A stretch of DNA of 55,995 bases from JBOFCO01 sp051646105 (lineage in GTDB: Bacteria > Pseudomonadota > Alphaproteobacteria > Rhodobacterales > Rhodobacteraceae): assembly GCA_051646105.1 (NCBI GenBank), contig JBOFCO010000187.1, forward strand, positions 1 to 55,995, written 5' to 3'. Positions within the stretch are counted from its first letter, which is position 1, and every line of letters starts with the position of its first letter. The notes under the pieces are model-generated. The model did no database searches, was not told the DNA's origin, and worked only from the letters and a program-made list of their open reading frames with translations. Positions 40,673 to 51,200 of this stretch are shown one piece after another. The translations under genes were made by a program, and so were the position numbers.

Positions 40673-41749
40673 ATGCGCAAGGATTATCTCAGGGGCATGG
40701 GCCGTCGCTTGGGCCGTTGGGCCTGCGCCGCCTTGTTGGCAGTGGTGCCGTTATCACCGGCCCACGCCCAGGACAGCGCTACCAACTGGCAATCCGCCCT
40801 GATGGCCGGAAACTCTCGTCTGGCGCTGTTTTCCCTGCGCAACGCCCGCAGGCCCGACCTGCGCCAGACGGCTGCGGTGCTGGCCGCGCAGCAGGGGCTG
40901 GGGTTTCCCGCCGGCAGGCGCCCACAGGCGACACCCTTGCAGGTCGCCGCATCCCCAATCCTGACCTGGGACCCGAATTTCAACGGTGGCATCCCCGGTG
41001 AAACCATCATGATCGGCGGTCTGCCCTTTACCGTGTCCGAGGACAGCCGTGCCAAGGCCGGTGCGGTCGTGGGGGCAAGCCTGACCCTGGGCCAGAATGT
41101 CGTCACCCGCAACGGTGTTGTCTGGGCGGGCAACGCCGGGCTGACATTTCGCCACGCACCCGAACATGACATGTCCCGCACCGATCTGACGCTGTCGGTC
41201 TGCCGAAAGCAGTATCAGCAACGCTGGATGTGGATCGATCTTTGCCTTGGCGGTTTTTACCGCAGCCGGGCGGGGACAGAGGAACATGAACTGAACGGGT
41301 CGGCCCGGATCAGCAAGTTGTTTTCGCTCGCCAGGACAGATGCCGAAATCGGGCTTGCGGCGCAGGGTGCGCGCAGGCCGGAATATCGCAAGGCCGGATT
41401 GGCCGTCGATGGCGCGATGGTTCTGGCAGGGTTTGGTGCCGTTTCGGCACGCTTTTCCATTGGCGAACGGGTCGAGGGGCGGAACACCCTGCATCAAAGC
41501 CTCGATCTGTCGCTGACCCGCGCGATTCTTGGCGCGCCAACCCGGTTCAGCATAGGCTACCTGACAGAGGATGGCTCACAGCTTTTCGGGCAGGTGCGTG
41601 AGGACCGCGTGATCAGCCTTGGCATGACCCGGCCCCTGTCGCGCAATCTGGCGGTTTCGGTCGGCCTGCAGGACAGGGATTCCACCATCGACGCCTATGA
41701 TGAGCAGTCTGTGAATGTCGGGCTTAACCTGACCGGCTGGCGGAACTGA
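40673..41749 (+). CDS. Exported beta-rich protein of unknown function
   Basis: The 358-residue protein has a Sec signal peptide (residues 1-32, ending SPAHA). The mature part is rich in alternating hydrophobic/polar strands, e.g. GAVVGASLTLGQNVVTRNGV, WMWIDLCLGGFYRSRAG, RFSIGYLTEDGSQLFGQV and LSRNLAVSVGLQDRDS, and ends VNVGLNLTGWRN; this pattern suggests an outer-membrane beta-barrel or surface beta-protein. Two Cys (in LSVCRKQ and DLCLGG) could form a disulfide. No family is recognised. The ATG at 40673 starts the signal peptide; the frame is open upstream, overlapping the helicase antisense. Confidence 0.75.
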   Translation: MRKDYLRGMGRRLGRWACAALLAVVPLSPAHAQDSATNWQSALMAGNSRLALFSLRNARRPDLRQTAAVLAAQQGLGFPAGRRPQATPLQVAASPILTWDPNFNGGIPGETIMIGGLPFTVSEDSRAKAGAVVGASLTLGQNVVTRNGVVWAGNAGLTFRHAPEHDMSRTDLTLSVCRKQYQQRWMWIDLCLGGFYRSRAGTEEHELNGSARISKLFSLARTDAEIGLAAQGARRPEYRKAGLAVDGAMVLAGFGAVSARFSIGERVEGRNTLHQSLDLSLTRAILGAPTRFSIGYLTEDGSQLFGQVREDRVISLGMTRPLSRNLAVSVGLQDRDSTIDAYDEQSVNVGLNLTGWRN

Positions 41750-42253
41750 TCAGAACCGGAAGCCGTGCGGATAGTCGTGCAAGCCGTCGAAATCGGCCTT
41801 GCCGATCTCCACCCCCTGCCCGCGCAGGATGGCGAAGCCCATCGTGGTGTGGAACAGGAAATTCGGCATCGCAAACAGGTGCAGGTATTCCGCGCCGGTC
41901 TGCGACAGCTCGGCGAACCCGGCGCGGTGGCTGACCATGCGCGCATCAGCCCCGATGAAATCATCGGGCACGAGCCCATCCAGCGCCGCCCGCGTGGAAA
42001 CCAGCCGCCGCAACAGCCCGATCCGGTCCATCCCCGCATCCGGCGCGTCCGGCACCGGGCGGCCTGCAAGCGGATAGCTGGCTCGCAAGGCGAACCCCAT
42101 GGCCGTGGCGAATTGCTGGCCGCAGGTGAACATGTCGGGGGCAAGGCGCGCCAGAAGCAGCGCCTCCCTCCCCTGAACCCGCTCCAGCATCCCCTCGATC
42201 CGGTCAAGGTAATGGCGCAGGACGGGGACAGAGGCGGTGTAAAGCGCGGCCAT
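41750..42253 (-). CDS. DUF1993 family protein
   Basis: The 167-residue helical protein carries DUF1993 features: YTASVPVLRHYLDRIEGML, LAPDMFTCGQQFATAMGFALR (partial), LSQTGAEYLHLFAMPNFLFHTTMGFAILR. The fold is the four-helix DinB-like type; function unknown. It overlaps the aspS stop as TGATG, so it is translated from the aspS message, and is convergent with the exported protein gene, zero bases apart. Confidence 0.88.
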   Translation of the reverse strand: MAALYTASVPVLRHYLDRIEGMLERVQGREALLLARLAPDMFTCGQQFATAMGFALRASYPLAGRPVPDAPDAGMDRIGLLRRLVSTRAALDGLVPDDFIGADARMVSHRAGFAELSQTGAEYLHLFAMPNFLFHTTMGFAILRGQGVEIGKADFDGLHDYPHGFRF

Positions 42254-44049
42254 CAGCTTTCCTTGGGCAGCACCCGCAGGTTCAGGTCCCGCAACTGCGC
42301 ATTCGTCGGTTCGCTTGGCGCGCCCATCAGCAGGTCTTCGGCGCGCTGGTTCATCGGGAACATGATGACCTCGCGGATATTCGCCTCATCCGCCAGCAGC
42401 ATCACGATGCGGTCGATGCCCGCCGCACAGCCGCCGTGGGGCGGCGCGCCATAGGTAAAGGCCTTGACCATGCCGCCAAAGCGCTTCTCAACCTCCTCTT
42501 TCGGATAGCCCGCGATTTCAAACGCCTTGAACATGATTTCCGGCTTGTGATTGCGGATCCCGCCAGAGATCAGCTCATATCCATTGCAGGCCAGATCATA
42601 TTGATAGGCATGGATTTTCAGCGGATCGCCCTGCAAGGCCTCCATCCCGCCCTGCGGCATGGAAAACGGGTTGTGGCTGAAATCGATCTTGCCGTCGTCA
42701 GTCTTCTCGTACATCGGGAAATCGACGATCCAGGCAAAGCGGAAGCAGTTCTTTTCGGTCAGCCCCAGTTCCTCGCCGATCACATTCCGCGCCCGACCTG
42801 CGACCGCCTCGAACGTTTCCGGCTTGCCACCAAGGAAGAAGGCGGCGTCGCCCTCGCCCAATCCAAGCTGAACGCGAATGGCTTCGGTGCGCTCCGGCCC
42901 AATGTTCTTGGCGAGGGGGCCAGCGGCTTCCATACCCGATCCGTCCTCGGCCTTTCGCCAGAAAATATACCCCATCCCCGGCAGCCCCTGCTGCTGTGCA
43001 AAGGCGTTCATCCGGTCGCAGAACTTGCGACCGACCGGTTCTCCAGATGGCCCCTTCGGCGCCGGGATTGCCCGCACCTCGTTGCCCTCCTGCTCCAGCA
43101 ACTTGGCAAAGATCGCAAATCCCGAACCGCGGAAATGCTCGGATACATCCTGCATCCTGATCGGGTTGCGCAGGTCGGGTTTGTCGGACCCATACCATTT
43201 CAGCGCGTCGCGGTAGGCGATCAGCGGCCAGTCGGCATCCACGCGGCGACCCTGCCCGAATTCCTCGAAAACGCCCTGCACCACCGGCTGAACTGCAGCG
43301 AAAACATCCTCTTGCGTGACAAAGCTCATCTCAAGGTCAAGCTGGTAGAAATCGGTGGGTGAGCGGTCGGCACGCGGGTCTTCGTCGCGGAAGCAGGGCG
43401 CGATCTGGAAATAGCGGTCGAACCCCGCCACCATGATAAGCTGCTTGAACTGCTGGGGGGCCTGCGGCAGCGCATAAAACTTGCCGGGATGCAGACGCGA
43501 CGGCACCAGAAAATCGCGCGCGCCTTCCGGGGAAGACGCCGTGATGATCGGCGTCTGGAATTCGTTGAAGCCCTGATCCCACATCCGGTTGCGCAAAGAC
43601 CGCACCACATTCGACCGCAGCATCATGTTGGCGTGCAGCTTTTCGCGGCGCAGGTCCAGAAAGCGATAGGTCAGCCGGGTTTCTTCCGGGTAATCGACAT
43701 CGCCGAAGACAGGCATCGGCAGATCGTCCGCCGCGCCCAGAACTTCCAGCCCGGTTGCGTAAACCTCGATCTCTCCGGTCGGCAGCTTGGGGTTCACAAG
43801 TGCCGCATCGCGGGCCTTGACCCGACCGTCGATGCAGACCACCCATTCGGCGCGCAGCTTTTCGATGGCGGCAAAGGCGGGGCTGTCGCTGTCGGCGATC
43901 ACCTGGGTGATGCCGTAATGGTCGCGCAGGTCGATGAACAGCACGCCGCCGTGATCGCGCACCCGGTGCACCCAGCCCGAAAGCCGCACGTTCTGGCCCG
44001 TCTCGGCTTTGGTCAATCCGGCACAGGTGTGGCTGCGATAGGCGTGCAT
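42253..44049 (-). CDS. aspS: Aspartyl-tRNA synthetase
   Basis: Class IIb synthetase, 598 residues, the bacterial length including the GAD insertion. OB-fold domain at about 1-105 (VRLSGWVHRVRDHGGVLFIDLRD), class II motif 2 FRDEDPRADRSPTDFYQLD (about 215-233), and motif 3 GCAAGIDRIVMLLADE near the C-terminus. Start ATG at 44049 (MHAYRSHTCAGLTKAETG) is the family N-terminus; an in-frame start at 44271 is rejected. In alphaproteobacteria this type is usually non-discriminating (Asp/Asn), which depends on GatCAB and cannot be seen here. Confidence 0.96.
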   Translation of the reverse strand: MHAYRSHTCAGLTKAETGQNVRLSGWVHRVRDHGGVLFIDLRDHYGITQVIADSDSPAFAAIEKLRAEWVVCIDGRVKARDAALVNPKLPTGEIEVYATGLEVLGAADDLPMPVFGDVDYPEETRLTYRFLDLRREKLHANMMLRSNVVRSLRNRMWDQGFNEFQTPIITASSPEGARDFLVPSRLHPGKFYALPQAPQQFKQLIMVAGFDRYFQIAPCFRDEDPRADRSPTDFYQLDLEMSFVTQEDVFAAVQPVVQGVFEEFGQGRRVDADWPLIAYRDALKWYGSDKPDLRNPIRMQDVSEHFRGSGFAIFAKLLEQEGNEVRAIPAPKGPSGEPVGRKFCDRMNAFAQQQGLPGMGYIFWRKAEDGSGMEAAGPLAKNIGPERTEAIRVQLGLGEGDAAFFLGGKPETFEAVAGRARNVIGEELGLTEKNCFRFAWIVDFPMYEKTDDGKIDFSHNPFSMPQGGMEALQGDPLKIHAYQYDLACNGYELISGGIRNHKPEIMFKAFEIAGYPKEEVEKRFGGMVKAFTYGAPPHGGCAAGIDRIVMLLADEANIREVIMFPMNQRAEDLLMGAPSEPTNAQLRDLNLRVLPKES

Positions 44050-44192
44050 CAGGCTCCCCTTTCCGAGGCGGTTCATTGCCGCGTCGATACACATTGCCGC
44101 GCGTGCGAAGTCAAGCGGGCACTTCCCATGGCGGAATTCTTGAAATAGGTTGCAACCTGAAAGAGATTTTTGGTGTATCGGTTCGCGTGCGT

Positions 44193-45464
44193 ATGTTTTT
44201 GCCAAAACCGGGCAGTGGACCAGACCTGACGCTGGCAGCAATGATCCTGCTGATATGGGTGGTCTGGACAATCGCGCAGATGCGGGGCGCGCCTGCGCTG
44301 GACCTGACCGCGCTTTATATGGCCGGACGGCTGTGGGCGGACTGGGCGCCCGATCTGATCTACGCAGTACCCGAAGGGTTTTTCCGCGCCGCGCCGCCGC
44401 AATGGCAGGACAGGATTGCCGAATACGGTCTGGGCGGGATATCGGTTACGCCGTTCATCTATCCGCCACTGTGGCTGCCAGCCCTGGCCGCATTGGCGCG
44501 CGAAAGTTCCATCGAACAATGGTTCGAGGCGTGGCGCATCGTGCTGGTGCCAGCGCTTGCGGCCTGTGTGCCGCTGGCTTGGCGGATCGCGCAGCCGGGG
44601 CTTTCACTGGCCGTGACCGCTGTGCTGGCCATCGGTTTCCTTGAGATCAGCCATATCCCGCGCTTCGCGCTCAGCCTTGGGCAGCCGCAGATTCTGATCA
44701 CTGCCCTGACCCTGCTGGCCTTTGAACGGAAGCAGGCTGGGTGGTCGATGCTGGCAGGTGTGCTGCTGGCACTGGCCGCATCGATGAAACTGCTGCCTGC
44801 GATCCTTGCGCTGATCTTCATCGTCGATCGTGACTGGCGCGCAGTGACAGCCTTTGTGGTCGCAGGCGGAATATTGTTTGTTATCAGCCTGATCGTGGCC
44901 GGGACCGAAATGCACCACGCCTATGCCGCCGCATTGTCAGAAATGGAAAGTGCGACCCTGATTTCGGTCTACAACCCCTCCGCCAAGGCATTGCTCGGCA
45001 CCATGCAGTATCCCCAACAGGCCGCTTCCCCGCTGGCGGTCCTTTGGCCGTTGGCAGGATGGGTGCGGGTGGCGGGGCCGGTTCTGTTCGTGGCGGCGAT
45101 CGCGGTATGGCTGCGACAGGTAACCCGGATGACAAAGGGGCAAAGCAACGGCCGTGCCCTGCTGTCGCTGTCACTGATTGCGCTGGTTTTTGCCCCGCTC
45201 GGCTGGCTGCACTATTACCTGCTGCCGGTCCTTTTGATGCCCTGCCTTGTGCCTGCCATGCGCCCGATGCGGGCGTTGGGGATGTATCTTCTGGTTCTGC
45301 TGGGCAGTTCGTCCTGGCTGGTCGCGGGCATTCTTCCCTTTGTCCGCTATGGGTCGCTTGCCTATCAGGCCATTTTCGTTGCGGCTGCGCTTGTCGTCGC
45401 CTGGGCGGCATTGACCCGAACGCGGCAACAATTCGCCCCGAACGCGCCGCATTTAAGTGATTGA
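44193..45464 (+). CDS. GT87-type membrane glycosyltransferase, first of three paralogues
   Basis: The 423-residue polytopic protein has about ten to twelve hydrophobic helices. The GT-C loop after the first helix contains LDLTALYMAGRLW with Asp37 as the probable catalytic base, then FIYPPLWLPALAAL (88-101) and LGQPQILITALTLLAFER. DUF2029/GT87 proteins use polyprenyl-phosphate sugars to add mannose or arabinose outside the inner membrane. ATG at 44193 is preferred; upstream codons in the same frame lack a good site. It is ten bases upstream of the second paralogue, in an evident operon. Acceptor unknown. Confidence 0.82.
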   Translation: MFLPKPGSGPDLTLAAMILLIWVVWTIAQMRGAPALDLTALYMAGRLWADWAPDLIYAVPEGFFRAAPPQWQDRIAEYGLGGISVTPFIYPPLWLPALAALARESSIEQWFEAWRIVLVPALAACVPLAWRIAQPGLSLAVTAVLAIGFLEISHIPRFALSLGQPQILITALTLLAFERKQAGWSMLAGVLLALAASMKLLPAILALIFIVDRDWRAVTAFVVAGGILFVISLIVAGTEMHHAYAAALSEMESATLISVYNPSAKALLGTMQYPQQAASPLAVLWPLAGWVRVAGPVLFVAAIAVWLRQVTRMTKGQSNGRALLSLSLIALVFAPLGWLHYYLLPVLLMPCLVPAMRPMRALGMYLLVLLGSSSWLVAGILPFVRYGSLAYQAIFVAAALVVAWAALTRTRQQFAPNAPHLSD

Positions 45465-45473
45465 TGCAACCTC

Positions 45474-46811
45474 ATGATGGTGGCACCCCCGATCACGACC
45501 GCGTCACGCGGCTTGGCCTTTATGACGATTCTGGCGTTTGCCATCCTCGCCTGGTTCGTGGCACGCGACGGCAATCCCGCCGACCTGCGCGCAAGCTGGC
45601 TTGCGGCGGATTTCTTTGCGCAGGGTCGCAGCGATCTGATTTACCCCGGCAACAGCGGTTTTTTCCTGATGCAGCCCCCCGCCGAATGGGCCGATGCCGC
45701 GTTGAAGCTTGGCTATAGCGGTGAGCTTTACCCCTATATCTACCCGCCGCTCTGGGCCGCCTTGCTGGCCCTGCTGGTGCCCCATGCCGGTTTTGATAGT
45801 TTTGCGGGCGTCGCGTCGCTGCTTAACCCCCTGTTGCTGGCCCTGACGGCGTGGCTGGCCTGGCGTGCCACCGCATCGACGCTGACGCTGTCGCGTTGGA
45901 TGGCTATTGCTGCGCTTGCCTTGTTTCCGACGACATACGGAGCACATGCACTGTTGCAACAGCAACCACAGATATTCGCCGCGTTTCTGATCGTGCTGGC
46001 GATCGAACGCGACCGCGCGGATGCGCCTGTCACTGCCGGGCTGTCGCTGGCACTGGCCGCCGCGCTGAAAGTGTATCCCGCGCTGTTCGTGCTGTTCTGG
46101 CTGGCACAAGGCAGGCATCGGGCCGTGTTGTCCTTTGCTTGTGCGGGCGCGGGGCTTGGCCTTTTGTCCGTTGCGCTCGCCGGATGGCCGCTGCATGTGG
46201 CCTTTCTTTCAGAACTGTCGCGTATTTCAGCAACGGCGCTGGTCAACGGTCTTGCCTACAACCTTGATGCCACGCTGGCCCACCTGCTGCATCGCGACAC
46301 CCTGCAACCGATTGTCGCGCTTCATGCCGGGCCAGCGCCCGAAGGCGCAGGCGGAGTTTTCATCCTTGCAAAAGGGACCCTGTGGCAGAACGCCGACCGA
46401 ATGTTGCTGGTGCTGGTGCTGACCGTCATGGCGCTTGGCTTCCGTCGCCTGCGCAGCGATGTCACTGCGACCGCCCGGCTTTGGCCATTGGCGATGATGG
46501 TGGTGGCGCTGGTTTCACCCATGGCCTTTGCCTATCACTATTTGCCCGCCGTGGTCTTCGTCCCTCTGATCGTTGACCGGCTGGGCCCCCGCATCGGCAT
46601 TCTGCTTGTCACTGTCGGACTATTGCCTGCGATGATCGTCGTGCAGGCGCTGTTATCCCCATCGTCGGCAACACTGTTCGCAAGCCAGCTGCTGGGAATC
46701 CTGTCTGCCGCGCTTTTGGGTGCGGGATTTGCGCTGTCCGCAACCCGCAATGTGCCGCATACCAGTTCAGCCCCTTCGACACGCCACGGTCTGCGCGAGG
46801 CCGAGGGATGA
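45474..46811 (+). CDS. GT87-type membrane glycosyltransferase, second paralogue
   Basis: The 445-residue polytopic protein shares the layout of its neighbour: a first helix, Asp37 in NPADLRASWLAADFF, YIYPPLWAALLALL (88-101), and LQQQPQIFAAFLIVLAIERD, then ALKVYPALFVLFWL. Overall identity by eye is low outside these motifs, so the duplication is old. Its stop overlaps the third gene by ATGA. Sugar and acceptor unknown. Confidence 0.82.
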   Translation: MMVAPPITTASRGLAFMTILAFAILAWFVARDGNPADLRASWLAADFFAQGRSDLIYPGNSGFFLMQPPAEWADAALKLGYSGELYPYIYPPLWAALLALLVPHAGFDSFAGVASLLNPLLLALTAWLAWRATASTLTLSRWMAIAALALFPTTYGAHALLQQQPQIFAAFLIVLAIERDRADAPVTAGLSLALAAALKVYPALFVLFWLAQGRHRAVLSFACAGAGLGLLSVALAGWPLHVAFLSELSRISATALVNGLAYNLDATLAHLLHRDTLQPIVALHAGPAPEGAGGVFILAKGTLWQNADRMLLVLVLTVMALGFRRLRSDVTATARLWPLAMMVVALVSPMAFAYHYLPAVVFVPLIVDRLGPRIGILLVTVGLLPAMIVVQALLSPSSATLFASQLLGILSAALLGAGFALSATRNVPHTSSAPSTRHGLREAEG

Positions 46812-48127
46812 CTGCACGCCGGGCAGATACCACCAACGTTCGGTCGACCGCCGACTTCGCTGGCGCAAGCATGACCTCGCGCTTTGACCTGCCGCTTTCT
46901 GTGACGATTGCTGTGATCTGGGCAGTATTGCTTGGCTGGCAGCTGCTGGGCGAATGGTCCATCGATCTGTCTGCATTGTGGATGGCAGGGCATTTGTGGC
47001 ACACCGGTCAAGCGTCCCTGATCTATGCTCCTGCGGCCGAAGATCTCGCCAGAACGGTCCCCGAATGGGAGGGCATACAGCAGGGACTGGGATTGCAGAC
47101 CAAAATCATCGCCCCCTACATCTATCCACCGCTTTGGGCAGTTTTGCTGGGACCCGTCGCAGGGAGTCTGTCACCTCAGGCGTTTCTGGATGCCGGGACG
47201 GTGCTGAACGTTGTGATGCTGGCAGCCATGCCATTCCTGACAGCGCGGCTTATCCGCCCGAAAGGCTTGCCGCTAGCCATCTGGGTCACCGCAAGCCTCG
47301 TCGCGATCCTGATGACCATGCCCGGTTTTCAAGCCATCAACCTGAACCAGCCGACGATCCTGACCGCGTTCCTGGCCCTTTGCGCCATGGTAAGGCTGGA
47401 GCAGGGACACGACCGCAGTGCAGGCATCCTGTTGGCTGTGGCAGCGGCCATAAAAATCCTGCCGGTGCTCATTGCGTTTGTGTTCCTGCTGGACAGGCGC
47501 TGGCGGGCGCTGGCGGCCTTTGGCATGACCTGCACCGCGCTGGCCACCGCCAGCATTGCTTTTGCAGGGCCGGGCCTGAACGTGGACTTCATCGCCGCCG
47601 CTGGGCATGAGACATCAAGGATTCTGCTGGCACCGTTCAACAGCACCCTGCGAACTGCTGTTGTGCTGTTAGCGAATGCCGCGGGGGTGATCCCCCCGCT
47701 TGACCTGAGCCTTGACATGCAGCGCATTCCGGCGCTTCCCCTTGCCGAGGCCGGGCAAAAGCTTGCTTTTCTGATGCTGCTGGGTCTGGTCTGGTTCCGG
47801 CTTTCGCCCCTGCCAGCAGCCGAACGGCGCATCAGGGGGCTGCTGACAATAACCATAGCTGCGCCATTGTTCGCGCCATTGGGATGGCACCACTACTTCC
47901 TTCTGCCAATGCTGCTGACACCCGCGCTGCTGATTTGGTTGCCCCGGGGCATGGCGTCCCTTTTCGTCGGCGTCGTCGCGGCTTTCCTGACCAGCACCGT
48001 TTTTGTCCTTATGACAGTCACGACCAACCATACCGCAGCCTATATCTGGGCCTTCTGCGCCCTTTGGCTTGGGGTGCTGGCGGCAGCCATACTGCCCAAG
48101 GCTCGGGTGCCCGTCCCCGATAACTAG
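46808..48127 (+). CDS. GT87-type membrane glycosyltransferase, third paralogue
   Basis: The 439-residue polytopic protein again carries the motif set: SIDLSALWMAGHLWHTG with Asp53, YIYPPLWAVLLGP (104-116), LNQPTILTAFLALCAMVRLEQ and AIKILPVLIAFVFLLDRRW. It is closer to the first paralogue (LYMAGRLW / LWMAGHLW; HYYLLPVLLMP / HYFLLPMLLTP) than to the second. An internal ATG at 46871 (MTSRFDLP) would place the Asp at the same distance as in the others and is a plausible alternative start. It ends 103 bases before carB. Confidence 0.82.
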   Translation: MTARRADTTNVRSTADFAGASMTSRFDLPLSVTIAVIWAVLLGWQLLGEWSIDLSALWMAGHLWHTGQASLIYAPAAEDLARTVPEWEGIQQGLGLQTKIIAPYIYPPLWAVLLGPVAGSLSPQAFLDAGTVLNVVMLAAMPFLTARLIRPKGLPLAIWVTASLVAILMTMPGFQAINLNQPTILTAFLALCAMVRLEQGHDRSAGILLAVAAAIKILPVLIAFVFLLDRRWRALAAFGMTCTALATASIAFAGPGLNVDFIAAAGHETSRILLAPFNSTLRTAVVLLANAAGVIPPLDLSLDMQRIPALPLAEAGQKLAFLMLLGLVWFRLSPLPAAERRIRGLLTITIAAPLFAPLGWHHYFLLPMLLTPALLIWLPRGMASLFVGVVAAFLTSTVFVLMTVTTNHTAAYIWAFCALWLGVLAAAILPKARVPVPDN

Positions 48128-48230
48128 CTCTCCACGACAGTCATCTTTCTGCATGGCGGTCTCCGGCCCTTGCGCCCGCGCTGTCCATGGCTATAACCCC
48201 CGAAGTTTTGCGCGACATATGGGGGCTGAC

Positions 48231-51200
48231 ATGCCGAAGCGGACCGATATCAAGTCGATCATGATCATCGGCGCCGGGCCTATCGTCATCGGTCAGGCCT
48301 GCGAATTCGACTACTCCGGCGCACAGGCCTGCAAGGCACTGCGGGAAGAAGGGTACCGGGTCATCCTGGTGAACTCGAACCCCGCCACGATCATGACCGA
48401 CCCGGACATGGCGGATGCCACCTATATCGAGCCGATCACACCGGAAGTCGTCGCCAAGATCATCGAAAAGGAACGTCCCGATGCGCTGCTGCCGACGATG
48501 GGCGGGCAGACCGGCCTGAACACCGCGCTGGCGCTGGCCGACATGGGTGTGCTGGACAGGCTTGGCGTTGAACTGATCGGGGCAAACCGCGAGGCCATTG
48601 AAATGGCCGAAGACCGCAAGCTGTTCCGCGAGGCGATGGACAGGATCGGGCTGGAAAATCCCAAGGCAACCATCGTTGCCGCACCGAAAGTGAACGGCAA
48701 ATACGACATCGCCGCCGGTGTGGCCGAGGCGATGGCAGCGCTGGAATATGTCGGCCTGCCCGCGATCATCCGCCCGGCCTTTACCATGGGCGGCACCGGC
48801 GGTGGCGTCGCCTATAACCGTGATGACTACGAGGCGATCTGCCGTTCCGGCCTTGATGCGTCCCCCGTCGCGCAGATTCTGGTCGATGAATCGCTGCTCG
48901 GCTGGAAGGAGTACGAGATGGAGGTGGTCCGCGACCGCGCGGACAATGTCATCATCGTCTGTTCCATCGAAAACGTCGATCCGATGGGGGTGCATACAGG
49001 CGATTCCATAACTGTCGCCCCGGCGCTGACCCTGACCGACAAGGAATACCAGATCATGCGCAACGGCTCTATCGCCGTGCTGCGCGAGATCGGCGTGGAG
49101 ACTGGCGGCTCGAACGTGCAATGGGCGGTCAATCCCGTCGATGGCCGTATGGTGGTGATCGAAATGAACCCGCGGGTATCGCGATCCTCCGCGCTGGCCT
49201 CCAAGGCCACCGGATTCCCCATTGCCAAGATCGCGGCGAAGCTGGCCGTGGGCTATACGCTGGATGAACTGGACAACGACATCACCAAAGTCACGCCCGC
49301 CAGTTTCGAGCCGACCATCGACTATGTCGTCACCAAGATCCCCCGCTTCGCTTTTGAAAAATTCCCCGGTGCGCAGAACAACCTGACCACCGCGATGAAA
49401 TCGGTGGGCGAGGCGATGGCAATCGGTCGCACCATCCATGAATCGATGCAGAAAGCGCTGGCAAGCCTGGAAACCGGCCTGACCGGCTTTGACGAGATTG
49501 AGATACCCGGCGCGCCGGAAAAATCAGCGATCATCAAGGCCCTGTCCGCCGCCACCCCCGACCGGCTGCGCGTGATCGCGCAGGCCATGCGCCACGGGCT
49601 GACCAACGACGAAATTCAATCCGCCACCGCCTTCGATCCGTGGTTTCTGGCCCGAATCCGCGAGATCGTCGCGATGGAAGCCGACATCCGCAAGAACGGC
49701 CTGCCCGTGACTGCCGATGGTCTGCGCAAGGTAAAGATGTATGGGTTCACCGACACCCGCCTTGCCAAACTCACCGGCCGGGACGAAGGCCAGGTCCGTC
49801 GCGCCCGCCGCAACCTTGGCGTCACTGCCGTCTTCAAGCGCATCGACACCTGCGGGGCAGAGTTCGAGGCGCAGACGCCCTATATGTATTCCACCTATGA
49901 AGCTCCGGCGATGGGCGATGTGGAATGCGAGGCCCGTCCGAGCAACCGGAAAAAGGTGGTGATCCTCGGCGGTGGCCCGAACCGGATCGGTCAGGGCATC
50001 GAATTCGACTATTGCTGCTGCCACGCCTGCTATGCCCTGACGAAAGCGGGCTATGAAACCATCATGGTCAACTGCAACCCGGAAACCGTCAGCACCGATT
50101 ACGACACCTCAGACCGCCTCTATTTCGAACCGCTCACGCTGGAACATGTGCTGGAGATCCTGCGGGTGGAGCAGGACAACGGCACCCTGCACGGCGTCAT
50201 CGTGCAGTTCGGCGGGCAGACGCCCCTGAAACTGGCACAGGCGCTGAAGGACGAGGGCATCCCGATCCTCGGCACCACGCCCGATGCCATCGACCTGGCC
50301 GAGGATCGGGAACGGTTCCAGAAACTGCTGAACGAGCTCGGCCTGAAGCAGCCGGTGAACGGCATCGCATCGTCCCGCGATCAGGCGTTCCAGATCGCCG
50401 CCCGCGTCGGCTATCCGCTGGTGATCCGCCCCTCCTATGTGCTGGGGGGCCGCGCGATGGAAATCGTCCGCGACGATGCGCAGCTTGAACGCTATATCTC
50501 TACCGCCGTGCAGGTTTCAGGCGACAGCCCTGTGCTGCTCGACAGCTACCTTTCCGGCGCGATCGAGGTCGACGTTGATGCGCTTTGCGACGGCACCGAT
50601 GTGCATGTCGCGGGCATCATGGAGCATATCGAGGAGGCCGGCGTGCATTCGGGCGACAGCGCCTGTTGCCTGCCGCCGCATTCGCTGTCGGCGGAAACCA
50701 TCGCCGAACTGAAACGCCAGACGGTCGAAATGGCCCGTGCGCTGCATGTTGTCGGCCTGATGAACGTGCAGTTCGCGATCAAGGACGGCGTGATCTATGT
50801 GCTGGAGGTGAACCCCCGCGCCAGCCGCACCGTGCCTTTTGTCGCCAAGGCCACCGACAGCGCCATCGCCTCTATCGCCGCGCGCCTGATGGCAGGGGAG
50901 AAGCTTTCGAATTTCCGGATGCGCGCCGCCTATCCCGCGGGCGTGGGGCCGGACGATCCCCTGCCGCTGGCCGATCCGCTGACACTGGCCGATCCGCACA
51001 CGCCGTGGTTCAGCGTCAAGGAAGCGGTGATGCCCTTCAACCGTTTCCCCGGCGTCGATCCGGTGCTGGGGCCGGAAATGCGGTCGACCGGCGAAGTGAT
51101 GGGCTGGGACCGCAGCTTTGCGCTGGCCTTCCTGAAGGCTCAGATGGGCGCAGGCACGCATCTGCCGGAAGCGGGCCGGGTGTTCCTGTCGGTGAAGGAT

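Noticed and set aside
48141..49439. Minus-strand open frame of 432 codons
   Set aside because: Antisense shadow of carB.
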